Shown: positions 12,724-24,583 of the stretch, in pieces
Position numbering within the stretch: the first letter of the stretch is position 1
How the letters are laid out: each line of letters opens with the position of its first letter
Assembly: GCA_037178675.1 (NCBI GenBank)
Contig: JAYMGJ010000098.1
Coordinates: 248,001-312,000, forward strand
Reading direction: 5' to 3'
Source: Scleroderma bovista
Taxonomy: Eukaryota > Basidiomycota > Agaricomycetes > Boletales > Sclerodermataceae
DNA: 64,000 bases
The notes under the pieces: model-generated
What the model saw: the letters and a program-made list of their open reading frames with translations, nothing else
What the model was told of the DNA's origin: nothing
Database searches by the model: none
Position numbers and translations under genes: made by a program

Positions 12724-13958
12724 ACTCGGTTGGCGTTCGTTTCCCACGTTTGAATCGCACAATTTCCTGACGCGGACACGCACCAGTCGAACAAATCAGA
12801 TATACACGGGTCGATTCCTACAGTATCTTAGAGTCTCCGTATACACGGGAGGCAAGACATCCTATACACGATGTATCATATTACCAGCGATGGCATTGCA
12901 TATAAGAGGATCCCATCGAAGGCCAGGTTGGACTCTCCGCTTCTTCGATCCGCGATCCCCTCAGCTTTCTTCCATCAGCTCCACGATTACTCGATTCCGT
13001 CCCGCGCTTCCGTCACCACCAGAGCACATTTCGTGTTGGATACCTTCCGTGTCATCGGTGGTATACGTAGAGGAGCTCATCATGCATGAGGGAGGTGCCA
13101 AACACCCTAGCTATCTCTCCCATGTCACCTCACACAGCTCCAAGCTCGGCCCCAACCCCCTCGAAAAGCTCCAAGCCTCGTGTGTACGTCAGCCATCGAA
13201 GGGGGTGGAAGGTTCGGGGGGTACAAATATTCTGAGGAAGCCATGTATGTAGCTAGGTATAATAATTAAGATGGTGGGACATATAGCATCAGAAACTAGA
13301 GAAGAGAGTCTCTCACGTACTGTTGTTTGCAGATCGGGAGGGGGGCGAGAAGGATGCGTCTAAGTACGCAAGCTGTGAACTATTCGGCAAAGAAGATGTA
13401 TTTGGTTATCGACGTCTCCCATCTCACTGCACCACTGGACGCAAACTTCATTGCAGAGGATCCCTGGACGGTGTATTCTGCCCTCATCTCCTGGTGGGAA
13501 AGGAACGACTTCTTCGTTGGACTCTTGAGCCTGCCTGTACAGAAAAATCACCGATGCAACCTACCAATACCATACCACTTGACAGTCAGAGTGCTCTCTC
13601 GAATTCGCCAACTGAACCATTCCCCAATTTACAATCTACGACAGACCAGGAGAGGAAGATAAACATCTGACAGATGACTAGTCGGTCAGCAATTGTTCTG
13701 GCTCGTGGCGAAGGCGCTTGGCTTACTCGTGTTTACAAGACCAGATTCCTCGGTACCATCGAAAGCCGTCGAGCTATCAAATCAGCACATATTCTGCCGT
13801 GCTACCGCAGTTTGAATGCTGGTATGGCAGACACGGCGTTGGGGAGTGTTGCGAAACTGTGTGGTCCTGCGCAATTTATCTCCTGATTGACTAAGGCTGG
13901 GTCTTTGGACATGTGGTCGTCCATTTTACTACGGACAAATGGTCTGCCAAGGAGGGAA
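12724..13958. other. Non-coding stretch after WC-2 homologue
   Basis: No gene can be supported. Open frames of 190 codons (12680-13252) and 110-115 codons (13323-13670) lack family resemblance and credible splice partners. The first part could be the 3' UTR or an alternative tail of the WC-2-like gene. Confidence 0.35.
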
Positions 13959-14840
13959 TAGCCATCAGCTTCACCAGGCAAACACTTGCTCCTTAATCAG
14001 TGGGTTGCACCGTGAGTTTCATTTCTTTCTAAGAATAAAGAAATCAGAGTGACAAGTCAGCTCGACAGGCCGAACTAGCAAGGTAAATGAATACGAACAT
14101 CAAAACAGCGCGCTATCCACCGCTGGTCCTGAGATCGCGAAATTTCTGACCAAGAACGGCGGGCATCTATCGACTCTGGAAGACCCACCGACGCCCGTCA
14201 CTGACCTGTGACCAGAAGCAAGGGAATAACACTTCGCAAATAGGCCAAGACATAATTGCGTCGAGTGGAAGACTCAACGCGAGACGGCCCGAGAGCGCCC
14301 CCTCAGTGACACTACACTTTTGAATACTTCGGTGAGCTCTCTGATCGGGTGAGACAAGTCGGTATATACGGCACAGTAATTCAATTAAACGTCGCCACAG
14401 AGACGCTTAGCTTTGCAGATACAGACTGGTGTTCTGCGACGCAGTGAGAACAGTGCCGCTCTGACGAAAGCGAATGGCGTAGCCATCAGCTTCACGAGGC
14501 GAACACTTGCTCTTTAATCAGCCTTACTGCAATGATATGGACCCAGTTTCGTTCCTAAGAATGAAGAAATCAGGGTGACAAGTTGACTCAAGCAGAAGAG
14601 AACTGAACTACCAGGATAATTGAATGGACAGTGTTGTCCACTACATATGGACAACAGCCAACGGAGGGCCTTCACTGTGAGCCTGTAACCTCTGATGCGA
14701 TGGTATCTGACCAACGGCGAAGGTCATCTGAAGACCGCACCGACGTCCGTCGACCAGACGCGAGGTATGTACATTGCGTCGAGTGGAAGGCAGATATTTG
14801 CTCAACCGGATCGTTGTTCTTCGACGCGACGGAGAGGCCA
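13959..14840. repeat. Decayed tandem direct duplication, offset about 521 bp
   Basis: Two diverged copies lie head to tail: about 13959-14452 and 14480-14840. Matching landmarks in order are TAGCCATCAGCTTCAC with AACACTTGCT (13959 and 14480), AAGAAT(A/G)AAGAAATCAG (14031 and 14557), and ATTGCGTCGAGTGGAAG (about 14252 and 14772). A last anchor, GTTCT(G/T)CGACGC, lies at 14431 and 14816. The second copy lacks about 140 bp. Neither copy has a conserved open frame. Confidence 0.75.
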
Positions 14841-15175
14841 GCTTTTCTCATAAAATAAAACATAGCTAGTCAAACACCCCTTGTCAAACACCCAGCTGTC
14901 TCAATGGAAAGAGAATGGCTACCTCCAATGAGTTTACCCCGTCTGAACAATCTTTAAGTGGGATTAAGCAAAGGATCTGACCGTTCGTTTTGTCTGGCGA
15001 TCCTGAGTTTGTTTGCCAGAAATTGAGCCTGTGATAACCGGGTACTTGGTCTCGGAACCGGCAAAACCCGAGATGGCAAGTCTCCGGGTCCGTGTGTTGT
15101 GCACGTCAACATCAGAGTAGACTGATAGTCCTCTGCATCTTTTCGTCGAAAGTGATAGCAACAACAGAAGGATCA
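14841..15175. promoter_or_regulatory. Upstream region of ARPC1
   Basis: Intergenic sequence directly before the ARPC1 start codon; presumed promoter by position only. No TATA box or other motif stands out. Confidence 0.3.
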
Positions 15176-16629
15176 ATGTCTACTCCAGAGGTCTATTCAA
15201 TTGCACAGACCCCCATTACTTGTCATGCCTTCAATGCGGACCGTCGTCGTACGTCCAATGCAATCATCTATTCACTAATTGACTGACTGCCACCCCCGTT
15301 CAGAGTTGGCGCTGAGTCTCAACGATAATAATGTCAACATCTACACGAAACACGACAAAGAGTGGCAGTTAACAGAGACGCTGAGCGAGGTGAGTGGCAT
15401 CCGACCCCGACAGATGGAGATCATAACTAACTGGATGCGCGACACAGCACGACAAAGCGATCACGTCGATCGACTGGGCGCCACGTACGAACCACATCGT
15501 GACGGCCTCGCAGGACAGGAATGCCTATGTTTGGTCGCAATCCCCCGACGCAGACACGGGCCGGATGGTGTGGAAGCCAACCCTTGTGTTACTGCGGATC
15601 AACCGCGCGGCCACGTTTGTGAGGTGGAGTCCCAACGAAGATAAGTTCGCGGTCGCGAGCGGTGCGAGGTATGTATTCACGGTGTCCCTGTCTGGATCGG
15701 TGAGAAATGTAGTCTTGGATGACAGGGCGATTGCGATCTGCTCGTTCGACCCGGAGAATAACTGGTGGGTCGCACGGCAGCTGAAGAAGCCTATCCGATC
15801 GACGGTGCTTTCTGTCGATTGGCACCCCAACAATGTCTTACTGGCTGCCGGAAGCGCTGATATGAAAGCGCGTGTATTTTCTGCCTATATCAAAGACGTG
15901 GATAAGAGGTGGGTGTATCTCTATCTGGCATCGAGTGCGGTGCTCGAAGCAAGTTTTACAGGCCTGCTCCGACGGTATGGGGCGAGAAGTTGCCGTTCAA
16001 CACGGTGTGTGGTGAATACGCGAGTCCTGCTGGTGGGTGGGTCCATGCAGTGGGTTTCTCGCCATCCGGAGATGTGCTCGCGTTTGCAAGTAAGTCGATC
16101 GAGCGCGGTATTATTGTATTTCTCAGCATGCATGTTCTCGCTAGGCCACGACAGTTCTATCAACATAGTCTATCCCAATGGACCTACGATCTACAGTATT
16201 CGCCAGCAAACCCTGCCGTGTGTGACGCTGACGTGGACGGCGGAAGACATGATCGTGGCAGCTGGACATGATTGCCAGCCTGTTGTCTACTCTGGAAGTG
16301 CGGCCGGGTGGTCGTTGGTGGGGAGCCTTGATGATGCGTCGGGTGCTAGCAAGGCGGGAAGCGCGCGGGCAGGAGCAGTCGGTCGACTGAACAGCGCAGC
16401 GTTCAACACGTTCAGGAATGCGGACACGCGCGGACACACGAGCGAGACGGTGACGAGCACGGAGCTGCTCACTATTCACCAGAACACGATCACGAGCGTG
16501 CGGCCGTATGAGCGGGGGAGTGGTGTGGTGACGCGGGTGAGCACGAGCGGCGTGGATGGCAAGCTAGTGGTGTGGGATGTGTCTGCGGTGGCGAGCTCGA
16601 CAGGACGACTGGGTGTACGATCTGTGTAG
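15176..16629 (+). CDS. arc40: Arp2/3 complex subunit 1 (ARPC1/Arc40)
   Basis: WD40 subunit of the Arp2/3 actin-nucleating complex, acting at cortical patches and endocytic sites. Start MSTPEVYSIAQTPITCHAFN at 15176, then ELALSLNDNNVNIYTKHDKE, TASQDRNAYVWSQ, FVRWSPNEDKFAVASGAR, SFDPENNWWVARQLKKPIRS, VLSVDWHPNNVLLAAGSADM, GWVHAVGFSPSGDVLAFA, SSINIVYPNG and a final DGKLVVWDV. WWVARQLKKPI and NNVLLAAGSAD are highly conserved in ARPC1. At least five short introns separate these blocks. The C-terminus after WDV (about 16580-16629) is a short Ser/Arg-rich tail. Confidence 0.93.
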
Positions 16630-16847
16630 CAGGAATGCAGAGATTGACTGGGCTCGGTGTGAGATGCGGGTGAGACACGCGGGGCCAATACGGTGCCTTT
16701 AGGCAGCTGTGCCTGCCCGGCGGGTGGCTCACGTGATGAGATCTGTGGCTGTTTTGGGCAGTCTCAGATGTGATGTGGACAAACCCAATCTGCGAGATCG
16801 CAGCCCGGTGCACTTAAATCACCACCAGCCCCGTCTCACTCTCCCTC

Positions 16848-17737
16848 ATGGATTCCCCGCAGTGCCTCTCGCCCCGCCCCTTCCCCCCTCCTGCCCTCGC
16901 AGATGTCCCCCTCGAGTACATCGTCGACCAGCTCCACCATCTTGCCTCCAACTACTGGAACAAACCCGATACTGCCGACTGCGTCATAGGTATGTCCTCC
17001 TTGCTCCAAGACTCCCCGCGTCCTCTTACATCATGCCCCTAGTCGTCCCCATTCCTACCCCCCCGAGCCGCCGTCGAGCGACCGATCCAGAAATTCAGTC
17101 TGTCCCGCATCTCACTCTACGTGTACGTCTTCATGTTGGCGTTCAGATACCCTACTGACGCGATGAGCAGTTACACAGTGACTACCTGTGTGCGAAATCA
17201 TCCCTCTTCCGGGATCTCTTCAACGGGGACTCCCCCCGTGACCTTGTCCAGCGCTTGCCGCCACCACGTCCCTCCTCGTCCTCGTCCTCGTCCTCGTCAT
17301 CCTCGTCGTCATCCTCGTCATCGCCAGTTCTTCCCCAGAGCAACACACCGCGCATGATGCCTTCTTCCACGTCCCACCCTATCATCTTCCTCCCCGTGCC
17401 TGATCCCCGCTCTATACATCTCCTCATCCACTGGATCTACTTTGGTCGCACGGACCACATCGAGACCTGTCTCGAACAAGGCGCCGTGCACTGGGAAGGA
17501 CTCGCCCAGAACGTCGAGTACCTCGGGCTCACGTCGGATATCAAGATCTTCCTGGGACGGTGGTACAACAATTGGCTCTTGCCTGCGCGCCGTCGGTGCC
17601 ATAAACATCCATCCAGTGATGATGGCGACGAGGACTTGGCCCTCGTCGAATCCGGCGATGATCCAGAGATAGCGGATGAGCATCCATTCTTGACCAAACG
17701 CGGACGCACTCGTTCTCTTCGAGTCACAGTACTGTAG
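16848..17737 (+). CDS. BTB/POZ-like protein with poly-serine tract
   Basis: Start MDSPQCLSPRP at 16848. Two introns are needed; the joined protein reads NKPDTADCVI, then an insert ending IQSVPHLTL, then HSDYLCAKSSLFRDLFNGD. The pattern T-A-D-C-V-I ... H-S-D-Y-L-x-x-x-S-x-x-F-R-D-L-F is that of a BTB fold, common in expanded, poorly characterised Agaricomycete families that act as dimerisation or ubiquitin-ligase adaptors. A poly-Ser run (from a CTCGTC microsatellite) interrupts the fold before HPIIFLPVPDPRSIHLLIHW and WIYFGRTDHIE. The C-terminus is acidic then basic (TKRGRTRSLRVTVL). No substrate can be inferred. Confidence 0.65.
17271..17324. repeat. CTCGTC/CATCCT microsatellite coding for poly-Ser
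   Basis: Imperfect CTCGTC and TCATCC repeats, read as consecutive Ser codons in the BTB-like gene. The opposite strand would read as Asp/Glu. Expected to vary in length between strains. Confidence 0.85.
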
Positions 17738-18994
17738 ACTGTGTACTTGCAGTCATAGTATTAGTATAGTAGTTTGCTAATCGTTTCTTTTGTCTTCACT
17801 GTTTTAGGAGCACTCCTTTTGTTTTCCAATGTAATTGTTTCATCGGGTGCGGTACTAGCAAGCCATTTACGTCATATCGCACGACATAAGCCAGCAAAGA
17901 CTCTCTGTCGTTGTCTCGCTCGTCCGTGTCAAAGTTATGCACGTAATCCGCATAGACTGCTTTCACGATCACCAACCGAGTCTTGCGCCATTGGTGTGAC
18001 ACTCGGTGACACGGCGTGAGTCCACGAAGCGATATCCGGACTAGCATCCCCTCCAATAACACGCTAATAGCTGTAAGAAAGACAATAGCGGGACTTGCAC
18101 ATCCGCAATGACACATCAAACACAAGCCAAGCCATGTCGCCTTGTTGCTATTATCAGAATGTAAAGCTAATGTAAGCACTGGGGCTTTTGCAAATTCCAC
18201 AGATTCCGAACAACGGACGCTTACACGCTGTTTCGAGGTCATGCATGAATTCACCTTCTTGCCCCTTGTGTCGTTGCACCAAGTCTTCGGAATCTGGTTC
18301 CCCTGGCATGACATACGAGTCTATTGTGTGCTGGGGGGCAAGGAATCAGTAGTTCCCGCCGGCGGTACATATGGGTACTAGTCCACTCTCACACCGGTGC
18401 GACAGATCCTTTTGTTCTTGTTAGCGCTGTTAATCTGGTGCCTTGCGACGAATTTGACGGTCATTGGAAAAAATGACATCGACGCACACCCATTTGGAGG
18501 GTCACATGTCCAGATTCCTACCTGCTCCTGCGGGCGACGAGATCTTGTCATCTGAGTGTCCATCAACTCTAATAATTCTGACACAGCGTTTGTATTACAT
18601 AACGTGGGACATTTTGAAATGAGTGTCGATCATGGATGGATCAGGTGTGGTTGAGATCTCCCACTAGGCTTGACAACAACACACCACAGATTAGGTGGGA
18701 ATGAATCAGATTCTTCAAACATGCTGACACACTCTGCTCAAGAAGGAAAACGCTTTGCTATATGTCCCACCGGATCGCCCGGCCCACAGATGCATTTGTG
18801 TTGAGGTCTGACTAGCGCAAGTGGATTTTCTTTTTTGAATTTATCTATTTAAATTTTCGTCGACAAGGATAGAATATGTAGTCACGTCAAGTCGTCGCTT
18901 TTTGGATCTGGTTGCCGGTGGTCATGCTGTCGGTGGACAGGGGGAATAACGACCTGGAGTTTCTGAAGGGTATGTGGTTCGGGAAGTGGTTTGT
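17738..18994. other. Gene-free stretch between convergent genes
   Basis: About 1.25 kb between the 3' ends of the BTB-like gene (+) and the kinase gene (-). One minus-strand open frame of 172 codons (17796-18314) exists but matches nothing I recognise. I see no repeat or RNA gene. Confidence 0.35.
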
Positions 18995-20167
18995 CTAGCC
19001 ACGTCTCCGATAGATGGGGCATGCCAGGGACCCAAGGAGCCTACCAGCCATCAAGTTCAGAGCTCCGGAGTGCTACAATGAAAGGTGAAAGAATACGTAC
19101 AACGTACTGATGTCGCTCCATCGCATCCCAATCGATGCCTTGCAGCCATGGGTGATCCATTACAAGCCCCACCGCGCCCAGTCGTTGCTTGGAATCATAG
19201 GTAAGTAGCGCAGCCACAAATGACTTGAGGGTCTTGCCAACACGAATGTGTCTCGGCCACTTGTATTTTCCTGCTTCGACACGCCTGTAAGTCTCCTCTT
19301 CACTTTTGCCGTAGAACGGCTTCAGAGAAAAGCATCAGTGTCTCGCACGGATCAGGTAGGCGCGTACCCACCACCCGTTTCGTCATTATCTCGTACAGTA
19401 TAACACCACTTGACCACCAGTCGATGCCTCGTCCGACTGCGTCTTGGAAGCGGATCAACTCAGGGGCCATATATATCGGTGTCCCAACCAGCACCCAACT
19501 GTTCTTCAAGGTATCCAGCTCCATCTTGGCGAGCCCGAAATCTGCCAGAGCGAGGTACCCATCTGGCTTCACCAATATATTGGTCGGTTTGAGGTCGCGA
19601 TGCACAAGGCCGTGTCCGTGGAGGAACATGAGTGCACAAGCGATATTGGCAAAGTAGAATCGCGCTGTCGCTGCATCTACCGGGCCGCGCTTATGGATGA
19701 TGTTATGCAAAGAACCCGAGGGGATGCACTCGAGCATCAAGTATAGACTTGTTGCGTCGTGGAAGGAGGCGATCACCCCGTTGACGAATGGATTCCACGG
19801 AAGCTTGCAAAGACTGGCTATTTCGACGTCGGAGTCGTCAGGATGACGCTGCAAGGCGGATGATGTTAGTCGACGCGAAGGGTGGGGTAAACAATGGCGC
19901 ACTTCGTCGAAACCTTGCATCTCGGCCCTGCTCAATATTTTCATGGCGAAGAGCGAGCCTGGACGTTCGATCTTGTTCGGATTGGAACGTGGCCGTACGC
20001 GCACCAGGACAACGTTTCCATAAGCACCTTGACCTAAACAACAAGCACGATGACATGGTGCACGCGTCACAATGGTCGACGCCACGGGTCTTACCTAGTG
20101 TGCGAATACATTCCAGATCTGCCAGGGAGAGTGGCTTCGGTCGGATTTCTTCTGGTGTAGCCACCAT
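18995..20167 (-). CDS. AGC-type serine/threonine protein kinase
   Basis: Start [20 protein letters not shown], spliced at TLG to [13 protein letters not shown] (Gly loop). Further motifs: FAMKIL (ATP-binding Lys), [26 protein letters not shown] (catalytic loop), [47 protein letters not shown] and [21 protein letters not shown] and HPW...IDW are AGC hallmarks, closest in style to PKA or related fungal kinases. It lacks the C-terminal FxxF hydrophobic motif: my reading splices after MERH to a short unrelated tail ending at 18995, so the last exon is uncertain. About 330 residues, a kinase core with little else. Target and pathway unknown. It shares a 433-bp divergent promoter with the IPK1 gene. 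Confidence 0.82.
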
Positions 20168-20600
20168 CTGGCCCTTGTAGTATCCATGGAATCCATGGAA
20201 TTTGACGCGATCCTACGAGACGTCGATTAATGCGGTTCGAGAGAAACCGCTGGTATATAGACAAACCGTGGCAGGGGGGGATTCTCGATGTTGTTTTATG
20301 TGCTTTTTCAGAGCCTCGTTGCTCTGGGCTCGTGCCTTCCCTTTCGTCCTCGTACTGCGGGGAGAGGATGAGTTAGAGGCGACACGGCTTCTGGTCGTCA
20401 TTGGTGGTGTTGCCCGTGTCAGAGAAATGCGGGTTCTGCGATGCCATCCATCTTGGCCAATACTTAAGTCTTGCTTTGACCGTCCGTGGACTGGTTCCTG
20501 TGCAGCTATTGTACACCCGAAATGGTGTCCACCTTGCTTTGTTCCGCGCGCCTTTCTTGTTTTGTTCTTGTTGTTGATTTAGGATGAGTTCCCGCTTGCG
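20168..20600. promoter_or_regulatory. Divergent promoter, kinase (-) and IPK1 (+)
   Basis: 433 bp between two outward-facing start codons, so it must carry both upstream regions. No TATA box stands out. Confidence 0.5.
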
Positions 20601-21963
20601 ATGAACCGCATCCAAATTACTGACACTCAGCCCACCGATTGGGTATACGTCTCTGAGGGTGGGGCAACCATCGTATTTTCTTACAGAGGTCGAGAAGACC
20701 CTCGGTTTGATGGTCGGGTACTCCGCTTACGCAAAACCAGCCTCTTCGGATCCGGTGCAACGCCATGTTGCGACATCGATGAGGAAGAACCTGACGATCT
20801 TATGGTCTCGTTTCAGAAAGACGTTGTCTCACAATTGATCCCCCGGACATTCCTCCCGGAGCTGACTGTCGTTCTCTTGAACCCGTCATGGCTGTACTTG
20901 CTTGAGTCGCTTCGGGGTAGAGATCGCCCCCTAGAGAGGCGGATGAAGGATGGGATCGACAGGGGAAGAAGAAAGGGTGTCCTCGCGACCGATCTTATTG
21001 GAGGAGAGGGCTCGATCGCAGTAGAAATAAAGGTCAGAACTGAGTTGGTTTCCGTCCTGATCGACACATCTCATCCGCGCAGCCCAAGTGGGGGTTCCTG
21101 CCAAAAGCACTCCATTTATCAGAGGAGACAGCGGCTACGAAGACATCGGCGTGTCGGTTCTGCATGCACACGTATCTCAGATCGGAGGAGGGCGATCTTC
21201 TCTCAGAGTATTGTCCTTTGGATCTGTACTCGCAGAACGAAACGCGTGTCAGGAAAGCTCTCCATGATCTATGGACCGCCTGGGACAGGAGCGATGGCTC
21301 TCTGAACAACCTAAGGATATTCGCGTCTGGGCAAATGGTCAAACCCACACAAGTGTGTCCCCCTCATCCCGAACCTATCCAATCTGATTTGTCGTCCAGG
21401 ATTCATATGGTCGCCTAGTCAATTTACTGGCTGGAGACAAACCTTTGACGTCCAGAACAGATCAGGAGAATACTTTCATGTCAGCACTCATACCCCTGCT
21501 ACTTTCCAGTAAAGTGCTACAAGTCATATCTACGTTGCAACGCATGCTGGATGCGTTGGATATCGAAGGCCTTTCCAAGTTGCATGCTCTATCATCGTCG
21601 GAGAACGCCCAATCTAGTCTGGCGTCGATCACCACCGATCCGACTTACGAAGACTGGCGCGGCTTTGTTGCGTCTTATAGGACTGGTTTTTGTAGCTGGA
21701 ACCACGCGAACCCCGATCCTGCGAACATCAAATCCTATTTGATGGCATATCTTCTATCAGCTACATTCAAGGACTGTTCCATCATCCTCAGGATCAAGGA
21801 AGGCGACCATTCGCCACTCGCAGCCCACTCAGTTAGCATCATCGATCTAGATAAAAAGCCAATAAATCGGCTTGGGAAATGGGAGGAACTTGACAAGACA
21901 ATCGTCATGCGGTACAGGAGTGCGAGTCAGCAGAAGCGTTGTATCGATCAATATCTTTTGTAA
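20601..21963 (+). CDS. ipk1: Inositol-pentakisphosphate 2-kinase
   Basis: Phosphorylates the 2-position of Ins(1,3,4,5,6)P5 with ATP to make phytic acid (InsP6), used in mRNA export and pyrophosphate signalling. Start MNRIQITDTQPTDWVYVSEG at 20601; early GGATIVFSYRG and VLRLRK fit the nucleotide-binding lobe. VEIK is spliced to PKWGFLPKALHL, restoring the family motif EIKPKWGFLP, followed by CRFCMHTYLRSEEG and YCPLDLYSQNETRVRKALHD. The C-terminal part has YLLSATFKDCSIILRI and SIIDLDKKPINRLGKWEELD, matching the conserved D-D-K-x-x-R-x-x-K-W end of IPK1 proteins. Four or so short introns. Confidence 0.9.
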
Positions 21964-22101
21964 TGGAATGTGTACTAAAGATCAACACAACGTAGTGACT
22001 ACATCCTTTGTTTCCCTCGTTGACATTGATCATGTGATTCTTATTGTTCGCGTCGGGTATGCTCCGCTCTAGTACCAGCTAATACTACTACTACTACCAC
22101 C

Positions 22102-23779
22102 ATGTTCATGTTTCTTTCAACAACGTCTGCAAGGGCATGCGTACGGTCTACAGGCTTGCTTACTGTAAGGTGTCGTGCAAGCTTTAGACACGCCTCTACA
22201 TACAATGTGGATGTTGCAGGTCTCACCGAAGACCAAGCTGAGGTAGGTGTCTAGCTTGATCCAAGCCATACCTCCCATTGCTCGATCTCTTAGTTCCGCG
22301 ACGTTGTGTCAGAGTTTGCTCAGCGTGAAATTGCTCATAGAGCAGCAGATATTGACAGAACAAACACCTTCCCAGCTGTCAGTCTACCCGTTTGTTTGTC
22401 TCACTGCCCCTGTCCTTTATCTCCTCCATTCCACAGGACATCTGGGAAAAGCTCGGGGACATGGGCTTGCTTGGAGTGACCGTCTCGTCCAAGTACGGTG
22501 GACTTGAACTCGGGTACCTTCACCACACGCTGGCCATGGAAGAACTCTCGCGTGCATCTGGATCAGTTGCTCTTTCTTATGGTGCCCACTCCAACTTGTG
22601 TGTGAATCAGATTCATCGGCACGGCACAGGTGCACAGAAGGAAAAGTATCTGCCTGATCTTATCTCCGGCAAGAAAGTTGGCAGCCTGGCAATGAGCGAA
22701 CCCGGCAGCGGGTGCGTCAGCGTGTATAACGCGTTTATCGCACATCATGAAGCACTTTTCTAGGAGTGATGTCGTTAGCATGAAACTGCGAGCTGATAAG
22801 ATCGATGGTGGTTGGAGGCTGAACGGTAACAAATTTTGGTGAGGCCCTGGTCTCTTGTTTGCAGTTGCCACTCATCGGCGGCAGGATCACCAATGGTCCC
22901 ACTGCTTCCACGTATGTGGTGTACGCGAAGACGGCACCGGAGAAAGGTTCCAAGGGCATCACGGCCTTTATTGTCGAAAGGAATTTTACTGGCTTCTCGA
23001 CGCACCAGAAGCTGGACAAGTTCGGCATGAGAGGTAGTGACACCTGTGAGCTGGTGTTTGAGAACTGCGAAGTCCCCGATGGTAAGAGAACGACCTCTGC
23101 TACCTCCTCTATACCTCCACCTTTGTTCCTTCCAGAGAATGTTCTAGGCGAAGTAAATAAAGGAGCCGGTGTCCTAATGTCAGGTCTCGATCTTGAGCGT
23201 CTCGTTCTAAGTGGTGGTCCGCTTGGGTACGATCTCATCCAGGTCTGAATGCGTTGGTCTGTGCTTACTTCAATAAGTTTGATGCAGGCAGCATTTGACT
23301 ATGCAGTGGAATACGTTCATCAACGAAAACAATTTGGTCAGCCAGTCGGCACCTTTCAGCTGATGCAGGCCAAGATTGCAGACATGTACACAAAGATTAA
23401 TGCCAGCAGATCGTACGTTTATGCCGTTGCACGGGCATGTGATAGGGGCCATATTAGCCGACGGGTACGTATTCCGTGTTCCAGGTTCCTGTGTTGTACG
23501 CCGACAGTTGGCTTTAGGATTGCGCAGGTGCCATACTATACAGCACAGAAAGAGCTGTTGAGGTAGCCATGGAGGGCATGCAATGTCTCGGTGGAAATGG
23601 GTACATCAACGGTCAGTGTAATGCGGATCAGTCGTCTTCCAACGTGCTTCATATTTTAGATAGACTATCCGGTGGGCAGAATCCTAAGAGATTCGCGATT
23701 ATATACAGTCGGGGCTGGCACCCAGGAGATACGGCGAATGCTAATCGGAAGGGAATTCAACGAAGAGTTTAAGTCATAA
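22102..23779 (+). CDS. ivd: Isovaleryl-CoA dehydrogenase, mitochondrial
   Basis: FAD enzyme of leucine breakdown (isovaleryl-CoA to 3-methylcrotonyl-CoA). Start [20 protein letters not shown] gives a basic, Ser/Thr-rich presequence. Then [67 protein letters not shown] (spliced to [11 protein letters not shown]), [52 protein letters not shown] and [14 protein letters not shown]. Glu in [14 protein letters not shown] is at the position of the catalytic base of IVD, which separates it from most acyl-CoA dehydrogenases. The last exon reads [20 protein letters not shown] and FNEEFKS. At least eight introns. It lies only 138 bp after IPK1. Confidence 0.93.
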
Positions 23780-24583
23780 GGTGTCGTCCACTAGCATGAA
23801 CATTAACCGGATTCGATTCGTATCAAGACGCAACCAACCCATCAATCATTTTTGTATATCCGGTACAATGCACTGTTGACATGTACTCTAGCACAACACG
23901 TATCGTCAATTTTTCATGGACCATCCCTTGATCTCAACCGACTGCTGAACAGTTAGCGTTCTCCTTCACCTGGACTAACACACTAGCCACGCTGTGGTTA
24001 CGGGGCAAATTTCTACCAGAGATTAAGCCCGACTGGCACGCCATGGCTTGGAATATGTGATGTTCATTTGGTGTTCCCTGTACTAGCGTTCCTCGGATCC
24101 AATGCTGTGCGTTCCCAGAGGAACCTCCGCAGTCTGGGATCGTCATGTCATAACTCTAGTGGATCCTTCTATTTCCCATGACCATTCGTACAGTAAGCGT
24201 ATGCGCCGGCACTCGGATCCTTTCTGGGGTTCCAGCGCTCGAGTTCTCCTATGCTTTGTCCATTAAACTAAACCTCAACCCAAAATGGTCGATGGTGACC
24301 TACAATTTGGCCGCAAAAGGATTTTACGAACGATTGCATACTTGGCATATGGAAAGGCGATACAATTTTTGTGTTAACATAAAGGGCATAATTTCGTTGG
24401 CTACATCGGGTATAATGAGTTCCACTCGTTTTGGAACCAAGGGTGGTCCTACAACACAGTACTAGTAGTGGGGTAATGGGTACAGGTAAATCAATTATAG
24501 GTAAAAGAGAATGTAATGTGTCCGCATACGAACATCCAGAGTCTTGCCGTAAAAAACGCGCGCGAAAGATTGAGATGGGTACA
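23780..24583. other. Gene-free stretch between convergent genes
   Basis: About 800 bp between the 3' ends of the IVD gene and the C2H2-type gene. Short open frames on both strands look like chance. Nothing else seen. Confidence 0.4.

Noticed and set aside
12680..13252. 190-codon plus-strand open frame after the WC-2-like gene
   Set aside because: It overlaps the GATA exon in another frame; joining it would need a 25-nt intron, which is too short.
17796..18314. 172-codon minus-strand open frame
   Set aside because: No recognisable family, no splice partners, and it lies antisense to the expected 3' UTR of the BTB-like gene.
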